Positions 1-5,507 of a DNA stretch of 5,592 bases are shown here, in pieces; positions within the stretch are counted from its first letter, which is position 1, and the number at the start of each line of letters is the position of its first letter. The stretch comes from Candidatus Woesearchaeota archaeon. GTDB taxonomy: Archaea; Nanobdellota; Nanobdellia; Woesearchaeales; GW2011-AR4. The translations under genes were made by a program, and so were the position numbers. The notes beneath the pieces are model-generated. The model was given only the letters and a program-made list of their open reading frames with translations. It was not told the DNA's origin and ran no database searches. Where the stretch lies: positions 1 to 5,592 of the forward strand of contig DUHN01000048.1 of NCBI GenBank assembly GCA_013330825.1, written 5' to 3'.

Positions 1-528
1 ATGACCATAGGGGACGTCATCCGCAAGTATCCCGCGGCCATCGAGCCGCTGCAGGACGCCGGTGTCCACTGCGTGGGATGCCACGTCTCCTACTACGAGA
101 CGCTCGAGCAGGGCTTCAAGGGCCACGGCATGAGCGACGAGGAAGTGGATGCGGTCATCACGAGCATCAACAAGGCCATCGCCGAGTACGGCGACATGGC
201 GGAGAAAGACCTCCTCGTCACCAAGAAGGCAGCCGCGAAGCTGCTCCAGATCCTCAGGGAGAACAACAAGGAAGGCTTTGGGCTGAGGGTTGCGGTCGTG
301 CCCGGCGGCTGCTCCGGATCCCAGTACGGCCTCGAGCTGGACGGCGCCACCAAGGAGGACGACAAGGTCATCGAGGAGAACGGCGTCAAGATAATCATTT
401 CAGGCGAGCACATGGCATTCCTGAAGGGCAGCAAGATAGATTTCGTCGAGACCCTGCACGGCGGCGGATTCAGGATATCCAATCCCAATGTCCAGTCAAG
501 CTGCGGCTGCGGGCAGTCGTTCCATTAG
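1..528 (+). CDS. DUF1858 redox domain fused to IscA/SufA/ErpA-type Fe-S cluster carrier
   Basis: A 175-residue protein in two parts. Residues 1-60 match the DUF1858 (hybrid-cluster-protein-associated redox disulfide) pattern: MTIGDVI, a KYP segment, then a CVGC motif at C24 and C27. Residues 70-175 are an A-type iron-sulfur carrier of the HesB/IscA family. It has GGCSG with C104, then a CGCG tail with C168 and C170, so the family spacing C-x63-C-x-C is intact, preceded by the usual FRISNPN strand. In the known family the three cysteines bind and pass on Fe-S clusters in the cytoplasm; the CXXC of the first domain may supply redox chemistry or an extra ligand (inference). The ATG is at base 1. 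Other DUF1858 proteins often have a few residues before MTIG, so this could be an internal Met and the true start could lie just outside the window. All expected cysteines are present, so it looks functional. Confidence 0.92.
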   Translation: MTIGDVIRKYPAAIEPLQDAGVHCVGCHVSYYETLEQGFKGHGMSDEEVDAVITSINKAIAEYGDMAEKDLLVTKKAAAKLLQILRENNKEGFGLRVAVVPGGCSGSQYGLELDGATKEDDKVIEENGVKIIISGEHMAFLKGSKIDFVETLHGGGFRISNPNVQSSCGCGQSFH

Positions 529-533
529 GGGCC

Positions 534-558
534 GTTGTTTGCTTCCTTGTTCTTCCCC
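534..558 (+). terminator. pyrimidine/T-rich tract after the Fe-S carrier gene
   Basis: The stretch after the stop codon is rich in T with scattered C (TTGTTTGCTTCCTTGTTCTTCC) and has no strong hairpin. Archaeal transcription commonly ends at such T-rich runs. It separates the first gene from a new promoter at 582-589. Support comes from composition and position only. Confidence 0.35.
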
Positions 559-570
559 GGGAATCCTCGA

Positions 571-589
571 AAACAGATATATTTATATA
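571..589 (+). promoter_or_regulatory. archaeal TATA-box promoter for the small lipoprotein gene
   Basis: TTTATATA lies at 582-589, preceded by an A-rich BRE-like stretch (AAACAGATA). The centre of the box is about 26-27 bases before the ATG at 612, which is the usual archaeal TATA-to-start-of-transcription distance. The mRNA is therefore predicted to be leaderless or nearly so. No Shine-Dalgarno sequence is seen before the ATG, which fits. Confidence 0.75.
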
Positions 590-611
590 GAAGTCCTTTC
601 CAGAACAGGCC

Positions 612-833
612 ATGAATAAACCCACAAAAGCAATCTTGCTTGTTCTGCTTCTTGTGCTGATGGCGTTTTCTCTGTCCGCGTGTCAGGAGAAGCAGCAGCA
701 GCAAAGCATCACCCCTGATACACTCGCACAGGTGCAGAGTTGCATCAACAAGTGCAATCAGGATGCGCAGAAGGCCCAGCAGTCCAATCAGACCGTCAAC
801 GTGGACTGCAACAAGCAGTGCACCGGCGCATAG
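612..833 (+). CDS. small putative lipoprotein with twin CX3C motif
   Basis: A 73-residue protein of unknown function. Residues 1-23 are a short basic N-terminus (Lys3, Lys6) and a Leu/Val-rich hydrophobic core ending in the lipobox LSAC, so C24 is a likely lipid-modified residue after signal peptide cleavage. A Gln-rich linker follows; four consecutive glutamines are encoded across an (AGC)4 triplet run at 691-702. The mature helical part contains C44-x3-C48 and C66-x3-C70 separated by 17 residues. Paired CX3C motifs in a predicted helical hairpin can be stapled by two disulfides, as in small Tim chaperones; that is an analogy of pattern, not a claim of homology. The gene has its own TATA box and is probably monocistronic, since the next gene is convergent. 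The start is fixed by the promoter spacing and by the signal peptide beginning at this ATG. I do not recognise a named family. Confidence 0.8.
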   Translation: MNKPTKAILLVLLLVLMAFSLSACQEKQQQQSITPDTLAQVQSCINKCNQDAQKAQQSNQTVNVDCNKQCTGA

Positions 834-843
834 CTCTTCAGGA

Positions 844-867
844 TATTCTTTGTTTTATTTTGCTTTG
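844..867 (+). terminator. T-rich terminator after the lipoprotein gene
   Basis: About ten bases after the stop codon comes a run of T-tracts (TTCTTTGTTTTATTTTGC). This is typical of intrinsic archaeal termination, which needs oligo-T but not a hairpin. The same stretch on the opposite strand is A-rich and would not terminate the convergent gene. Confidence 0.5.
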
Positions 868-888
868 ACCATGCAGTCAGATGTTCTT

Positions 889-940
889 GGAGCGCTCCCA
901 GATGATGCATTGAGCGGAACTTTCCCGGAAAGGTTACCTT
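889..940. repeat. three short palindromes in the convergent intergenic region
   Basis: Between the convergent stop codons are GGAGCGCTCC (889-898, perfect), CTTTCC-C-GGAAAG (920-932, perfect arms with one central base) and AAGGT-T-ACCTT (930-940, perfect arms with one central base, overlapping the previous one). Loops this tight make good RNA hairpins unlikely without opening inner pairs, so they could equally be protein-binding sites or chance. A pyrimidine-rich stretch (938-973) follows. No gene is seen in 834-974. Confidence 0.4.
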
Positions 941-974
941 GCTCTCATTATCTTCCTCATCATCTCACTCTTCA

Positions 975-3713
975 TCACTTGAATCCGACCGGTATGGGCG
1001 CACTCGCCCCGTTCTGCCCCTCGCAGGACACATAGACTTTCTGCGCCGTGTTGGGGATGGTCTCCCTGCAGGCGAATACGCCGATGTGGCCTGGCAGGTA
1101 CAGGATGTCGGTCTCTTCTGCCGCGCAGCTCAGGTTGCCCATCTCCGCAAAGGCCTGGCCTTCCCCGCCGTACCTGCAGGAGGAGAACGGCCGGTCGGTG
1201 TAGAAATTCAGGAGCAGGCCCCCGCTCACCGGCTCCACCTGCGCGGAAACGATCTCCGGCGGATGCTGCTCCTCATTCCTGAGCTGGATGGCCATGGCAT
1301 ACTGCTTGTCCATGTCTATCCCCCTCTGGTCCATGCAGATGATGTAGACCTCGACGCCCCCCATGCCCAAGAATGACAGCGGCGGGAAACGGAGGGTGCC
1401 GTTGTAGGACGACTGGTAGCCTTCCCCGTTGAGGGAGATGTCCGGCAGGAAGAAGGGCATCGCCGAGCGCGCCGAGGGGGGGAAGAACGGCGGGAACGCG
1501 CTGAGGTGGCAGCGCGTCCTCTCTGACGTCGCGAAGGAGAATGTCACCGGGCTGTACGCGGGAACGGGTGATAATATCTCCTGGGTGATCTTGTCCCCTG
1601 CTTTTTTTTCCTTCACGAGGTATTTGTCCACGCTGAAATTGATGATGGCGGGCGCAGAATCCCCCCCGAATTCCATGGATGAGCACCCGGTGGCAGGGTC
1701 GAAGCGGCAATTGCTGCCGAGGCTCCTGCATTTGTACTCCGTGCAGGGATACGCTGCGGATGCGCCGCATGACTTGCAGTCTCCCCGCTCAGGGCGCCAG
1801 ACCGAGCATTGGGCGCTTCCTCCAGAGAGGCCCTGGGGTATGGGAGCAGAGATGATCTGGGACGCGTCAGCCGGCAGGGGAAGGGTGAACTGATTGCCCT
1901 TCTTGTCATACCCCGCGTCCCCGTACACCCATTGGTCGACGACAATCTCCGGATTCCAGTAGCCGAGTTCGGAAATCTTGTCCACATAATTCCGGCTGTT
2001 GCCGCAGTCTCCCAGGCGGAGGCAGTACAATGCGGCCGCATCCCCCCATGACTGGGGCAGCCATTGCCCTTCCTCGTTCTTCTGGATGTTGCCCCGGTTG
2101 CACACCGGCTCGCCGGTCCCTTCCCAGAACTTGAATCCAGGGGGGACGGCGGGGTGGCATTTCTTGTCGAAAAAAAGGAACCCTGACCAGTAGCAGTCCC
2201 GCTGCGACGTGTCCTCGCAGGCCTGCTTGGTGCCCTGCTCCGCGCAGTCTTCCCACCTGTTGACCCTGCATTTCGCCTTGGCCGTCCCGCTCACGGACCC
2301 GGACCCTGAAACGCAGATCTCTTCCCGATAGTCGCGGCAGGGAGTGACGTATTCCCTTCCGTCCACGCAGGAATGGAGATACTGCCGCGTCCCCACATAG
2401 TCGCGGCCGAATCCGGTGATGCTCTCGTAGCCGCACCACGACTCCCCGCTCTTCCGCGGTCCGCTGGTGAAGTTGTTGGTGGCATAGCTATAGGTGCGGG
2501 CGCAGCCCTCCGACGGGCAGATTGTCTGGGAGCAGGAGACATCGCCGTCGAAGAATTCTCCCCCGCACGACTCCCGCGAGACGATGGAGCATCCGCCTGC
2601 TGTCTTGCAGCATCCCTCGCCGGTGACGGCCCTGTTCTCCGGGCAGGCGCAGGCGGGAGACTGCTGGTACATGCCTTCCAGCGCGGCGCATGCCGCCTCG
2701 GCGGCGTTCTTGTGGCAGACCCCTTCAGGGGTTGTGCAGCATCCGCTCTTCCCCAGCGAGTAGGCCTCCTTGCCGGCCGTCTCCCTTCCCTGGATGGCTG
2801 CCTGGAAGACGTCCTCCTTCTGCGTGCGCGGATCGAACAGGGATACCCTAAAGACGGTGTGGGGATACGGGGTGAATTTCTCTATCGTGATGCCCGGATG
2901 GGAGAGCATGTAGCCTTCCTTGTCGAAGGCGCCTTGTATGTCCTTGTTCACGATGTCTATCGCGGTCCGCCGGAGGTTCTCGAGGGGGAATTCCAGCACG
3001 GCGCTGAAGTCGGTGAACTTGAGAGTGTATGCGGGCTTCTCAAGGGTGAGAGGATACGATAGCCGGACTGTCACATCCTTCACGCCTATCTGTACTATGG
3101 CGCTTGGCTCCCCTTTGGTGGTGGAGAATCCCTGCTCTGTCCAGATTCCTTCGTCAATGCAGTGGAGCACCGCAGGAAGGACGGCCCCGCCAAGCTCTTG
3201 TTCCATGTCCTGCCTTGTCTTGATGAGGGCATCATACCCTCCTTTCCCGTATTGCGCATAAGGAGCGACCTGCTTTCCCCTAAAGCTGACTGGGGAGGAG
3301 AGGAGCGATCCTCCTCTCTGGGCGAATTCCTTGATGACGGGCAGGGAGCCTTCGCGTATGCATCCTTCGACATAATTGGTGATGATTGCCTTGTCTTCCG
3401 ACGCGGTGCCACCTTTCCCGAGGTCGGACGCGAGCTTGTCCTTCGCCGTCCCTGAAAGGGCCGTGAAGAGCGCGATGGCGCCGAGCAGCAGGACAACCCC
3501 TATGATGAGCACGATGCTGATCTGGGATTTTTTGAGGTATGGGGAAAGGCAAGGGATAGCGCCATTATCGTGAGCGGTGCAGCGACGGGGAAAACGAGGC
3601 GGAAGGGGATGCTCCCTACGGGAAGGGGCCGCCCTTCTGATCGCAACAGCGAAGAGCGAGCTGGCGCTATCCCTGCTGTAGTCAGATTCCTGGCCATATT
3701 TTTCCTTACGCAT
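975..3713 (-). CDS. large membrane-anchored, Cys-rich extracytoplasmic protein (DPANN-type surface protein)
   Basis: A 912-residue protein of unknown function. Residues 1-60 are an odd Arg/Pro-rich leader. KKSQIS followed by a hydrophobic helix (about 64-86) resembles the pilin-like or class III signal anchors of archaeal surface proteins. Residues 107-310 form an N-terminal domain (NYVEGCI near 113-119, a YPL strand at 220-222). Residues 325-677 are extremely Cys-rich, with 32 cysteines including CC pairs, GESWCGYE (423-430), a GRDYVG segment and LGDCG (567-571). From memory these match recurrent DPANN surface proteins. Residues 690-815 and 818-912 look like two tandem Ig-like beta domains with paired cysteines. 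The protein is probably tethered to the membrane with its bulk outside, perhaps in adhesion or envelope structure (inference). It is the second gene of an operon. The ATG overlaps the upstream stop, with GGGG at 3721-3724 as ribosome binding site. The true N-terminus is uncertain (see findings). Confidence 0.85.
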   Translation of the reverse strand: MRKEKYGQESDYSRDSASSLFAVAIRRAAPSRREHPLPPRFPRRCTAHDNGAIPCLSPYLKKSQISIVLIIGVVLLLGAIALFTALSGTAKDKLASDLGKGGTASEDKAIITNYVEGCIREGSLPVIKEFAQRGGSLLSSPVSFRGKQVAPYAQYGKGGYDALIKTRQDMEQELGGAVLPAVLHCIDEGIWTEQGFSTTKGEPSAIVQIGVKDVTVRLSYPLTLEKPAYTLKFTDFSAVLEFPLENLRRTAIDIVNKDIQGAFDKEGYMLSHPGITIEKFTPYPHTVFRVSLFDPRTQKEDVFQAAIQGRETAGKEAYSLGKSGCCTTPEGVCHKNAAEAACAALEGMYQQSPACACPENRAVTGEGCCKTAGGCSIVSRESCGGEFFDGDVSCSQTICPSEGCARTYSYATNNFTSGPRKSGESWCGYESITGFGRDYVGTRQYLHSCVDGREYVTPCRDYREEICVSGSGSVSGTAKAKCRVNRWEDCAEQGTKQACEDTSQRDCYWSGFLFFDKKCHPAVPPGFKFWEGTGEPVCNRGNIQKNEEGQWLPQSWGDAAALYCLRLGDCGNSRNYVDKISELGYWNPEIVVDQWVYGDAGYDKKGNQFTLPLPADASQIISAPIPQGLSGGSAQCSVWRPERGDCKSCGASAAYPCTEYKCRSLGSNCRFDPATGCSSMEFGGDSAPAIINFSVDKYLVKEKKAGDKITQEILSPVPAYSPVTFSFATSERTRCHLSAFPPFFPPSARSAMPFFLPDISLNGEGYQSSYNGTLRFPPLSFLGMGGVEVYIICMDQRGIDMDKQYAMAIQLRNEEQHPPEIVSAQVEPVSGGLLLNFYTDRPFSSCRYGGEGQAFAEMGNLSCAAEETDILYLPGHIGVFACRETIPNTAQKVYVSCEGQNGASAPIPVGFK

Positions 3714-4554
3714 TGTCTATCCCCTTCACCCGCTCGCAGGCTTCCTTCAGATACGCATCCTCGATGTCATTGCAGATCTCCTTGGCGCCGGTGACCGCGA
3801 GGCCCGCCAGGCAGGAGTCCCTCAGCGACACGCGGCCTATGTCCATGCACAATGACGAATCATTGCGCTGCTCGGCCCGCGAGAGCAGGCAGCCATCCCG
3901 CTCGTCTCCGGAAGGGCAGGAGCCGCCTGCCAGTTCCGCATTCCCCGCGATCCCGCTGCCGGAAGAGGATGCTGCCTCGTTGCTTTGGGCGCCATTTTCC
4001 ATCAAGGGAGCGGCAGCACTCTTGTTTGCCCCATTTGCCCGGGGGAGCGCATCCTGCCCGGATGCCGGAGAAGCGTTGCCTTTCTCCTGGGCAGGGGCAA
4101 GTCCTGTGTCTTTGGCGTTGCCATTCTCCCCCACGATGATGCGCAGGAACGCCGTCTTTTTCTGCCTGGATTCCTGGCTTTCCGCGGTGACGGACAGCAG
4201 GTAATCTCCCGCCTGGAGCTCTCCGGCAGGGATGATCCTGCCCAGAGACTCGATGGAGGAGCTGTCCAGCGAGACGCTTTCCGTCTTTGTCCAGGCGATC
4301 TGCTGGCTTTGCGCGTCCCGAAGCTCATAGGAAAGGAAGACGAGTCCCGGTCCCGGGGGCCGTGCGGAGACCGCGAAGGAGACATCCTTGGACGCCACCG
4401 GCGGGCCCGACAATGAGACGGTGAGGATGAACGGTGATTTCTTCGCGCCCTGATACACGGCAATCGCGACAAGGGAGGCGGCAAGAAGGAGGATGATGGC
4501 TACAAGGATAATGAAGTGAGACCTAGCCCTGTCAGAGGGAACCGATGCTGCCAT
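3706..4554 (-). CDS. membrane-anchored protein with beta-rich domain and Cys-repeat tail
   Basis: A 282-residue protein of unknown function. A short N-terminus with three Arg/Lys-type charges leads to one hydrophobic helix at about 13-34, which would act as signal anchor. Residues 42-141 alternate as in a secreted Ig/Fn3-like beta domain (for example FILTVSLSG and the GELQAGDYLLSVTAE strands). Residues 142-211 are a low-complexity Ala/Gly/Ser/Asn linker. The tail (212-275) carries C213, C222, C236, C248, C261 and C273. The last four give C-x11-C-x12-C-x11-C, with matching LRDSC and LKEAC ends, so this looks like two helical Cys repeats of a kind I recall from DPANN proteins. The gene overlaps the following large surface-protein gene by 8 bases, suggesting co-translation and possibly a partnership outside the membrane. 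Start choice: this ATG has a TATA element about 27 bases upstream and begins just before the anchor helix. Confidence 0.82.
   Translation of the reverse strand: MAASVPSDRARSHFIILVAIILLLAASLVAIAVYQGAKKSPFILTVSLSGPPVASKDVSFAVSARPPGPGLVFLSYELRDAQSQQIAWTKTESVSLDSSSIESLGRIIPAGELQAGDYLLSVTAESQESRQKKTAFLRIIVGENGNAKDTGLAPAQEKGNASPASGQDALPRANGANKSAAAPLMENGAQSNEAASSSGSGIAGNAELAGGSCPSGDERDGCLLSRAEQRNDSSLCMDIGRVSLRDSCLAGLAVTGAKEICNDIEDAYLKEACERVKGIDNA
3714..3730 (-). promoter_or_regulatory. ribosome binding site inside the end of the upstream gene
   Basis: On the minus strand GGTGAAGGGGAT lies directly before the ATG at 3713. GGTGA and GGGG can each pair with the archaeal 16S 3' end (ATCACCTCC); the GGGG is 7 bases from the ATG. 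It supports this start, reached while the upstream gene is still being translated. A second SD-like AAGGA precedes an ATG in another frame at 3697. Confidence 0.5.
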
Positions 4555-4565
4555 TCGCCGTCTTT

Positions 4566-4586
4566 CTCCCTCAAAACTTTAAAAAG
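4566..4586 (-). promoter_or_regulatory. TATA-like promoter and purine-rich SD before the surface operon
   Basis: The minus strand reads CTTTTTAAAG at 4586-4577, centred about 27 bases before the ATG at 4554, which fits a leaderless transcript. GAGGGAG at 4572-4566 could serve as ribosome binding site 11 bases before the ATG, but only if transcription starts further upstream, for instance by read-through from the nuclease gene ending at 4642. Both modes may be used; the two signals cannot serve the same transcript. Confidence 0.5.
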
Positions 4587-4641
4587 CTATGTTATCCTTG
4601 AGAAGTGGGTTATTTTTGTGAAGCCAAGAAGGTACGTTCGG

Positions 4642-5343
4642 TTATGGCCCCTCTTCCGGATCATCTTTCTTTACACGGGAAATTTTTGTATCAATAGTGC
4701 GGTATAATTCATGGGGGGTGACCTCTCCTTCAATTGCTGCATCTTCCCCTTCTTCCTGGATTCTGACTTCTTCGGGCTTATCGACATTAAAAAGCCTCCA
4801 GGATACCTTGCCTTCTTCAATGGCCTGTTTGAGCTTCTTCTCTTGCGAACTGAGCTTGCTGTCACCACTTTTCACTTCCAAAAAGATGACTTGCCGTATG
4901 TCATTTTCAGAAGCGCCATCGAAGATGATGAAGTCTATTGGAGCGCCAATGAATTTCATATCAGAAGGCCGGAAAGGGAATTTTGGAAGATAGGGGCTTA
5001 CCTGCTCCCACAACTTGCCGAGCAATGTCCTCTTCGACCGTTTGACCGCATCATACCGCATATATTTTTCTGCACTTTGGATAAGCTGCTTGATTTCTGC
5101 TAAGTCATTAGTGTACTTTAGCTCCCATTCATGAGTTATCTTTCTGACAGCGATTTCATTCTTGTTTTGTGTTTCTTGCAGATGGTACTGGTATTTTTTA
5201 TCCAGGGCTTCTAATTTCAATCTCCATTCCGACTCAACAACCTTCTTTTTGTCGGCCCACTTCGCCTTATCATACAGGTATTTTCCTATGAGAAAACCCG
5301 CTATTAAGCCAACAATAAGAAGGGAGAGGGAAAATCCATCCAT
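4642..5343 (-). CDS. membrane-anchored PD-(D/E)XK nuclease related to archaeal Holliday junction resolvases
   Basis: 233 residues from the ATG at 5343. A hydrophobic helix (about 4-23) is followed by a charged, probably coiled-coil region (about 28-95), then a nuclease domain (about 95-190). The domain shows LLGKLWEQVSPYLP, then FIGAPIDFIIFDG with D137, then FLEVKSG with E156 and K158, and SSQEKKLKQAI with Q167. D...ExK is the metal-binding core of PD-(D/E)XK enzymes, and the arrangement matches the family called 'endonuclease related to archaeal Holliday junction resolvase' (Endonuc_Holl), which usually has a membrane helix and coil in front. It probably cuts DNA at the membrane's inner face; the substrate is unknown. 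The acidic tail (about 187-233) is not family-typical as far as I know. A TTG at 5412, in frame, would add 23 residues. I prefer the ATG because it starts right at the anchor, although promoter spacing favours the TTG. GC is lower than in neighbouring genes. Confidence 0.88.
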   Translation of the reverse strand: MDGFSLSLLIVGLIAGFLIGKYLYDKAKWADKKKVVESEWRLKLEALDKKYQYHLQETQNKNEIAVRKITHEWELKYTNDLAEIKQLIQSAEKYMRYDAVKRSKRTLLGKLWEQVSPYLPKFPFRPSDMKFIGAPIDFIIFDGASENDIRQVIFLEVKSGDSKLSSQEKKLKQAIEEGKVSWRLFNVDKPEEVRIQEEGEDAAIEGEVTPHELYRTIDTKISRVKKDDPEEGP

Positions 5344-5432
5344 TTTTCTATCAGGGAGAGCGGCATTAATTAAGCTTTCTAAAGAAGGAATATTTTGCTT
5401 CAATATTAACAATAAAAGTCCCCATTTGTGGA

Positions 5433-5448
5433 TTTATTTATAAATAAA
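5433..5448. promoter_or_regulatory. 16-bp AT palindrome acting as TATA region of the nuclease gene
   Basis: TTTATTTATAAATAAA is a perfect 16-base palindrome and contains TATA-like 8-mers on both strands. On the minus strand its centre is 28 bases before a TTG (5412) and 97 bases before the ATG (5343), so the nuclease transcript is either leaderless from the TTG or has a leader of about 70 bases. Being symmetric, it might also fire rightwards, but a separate plus-strand TATA exists at 5498-5505. Confidence 0.6.
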
Positions 5449-5495
5449 CCAGAACCACTATACAAATCAATATACCTGTGTACATAAAAACGTAA

Positions 5496-5507
5496 GATTT
5501 AAATAGG
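5496..5507 (+). promoter_or_regulatory. divergent plus-strand TATA box at the right edge
   Basis: GATTTAAATAGG contains TTTAAATA (5498-5505), a good archaeal TATA box, preceded by an A-rich stretch. Transcription would be expected to begin near 5527-5530. No ATG sits at that point, so the transcript has a leader or is non-coding. Confidence 0.45.

Noticed and set aside
950..982. Two matches to the C-box motif (GTGATGA, ATGATGA) on the minus strand, suggesting a C/D-box guide RNA
   Set aside because: One overlaps the stop codon of the large surface gene, and the nearest CTGA on that strand is over 60 bases away with no D'/C' arrangement.
1602..1609. Eight T in a row (A8 on the coding strand) as a programmed frameshift site in the large surface gene
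   Set aside because: The zero frame continues with a coherent Ig-like domain and no useful alternative frame or stimulating hairpin was seen; at most a sequencing-error risk.
2373..3062. A 229-codon plus-strand frame antisense to the large surface gene
   Set aside because: It lies wholly inside a better-supported minus-strand gene with recognisable motifs; long antisense frames are expected at this GC content, and it shows no domain or ribosome binding site.
5366..5425. A 19-codon upstream reading frame (ATG at 5425) before the nuclease
   Set aside because: The predicted transcription start (about 5414) is downstream of its ATG, and there is no ribosome binding site.
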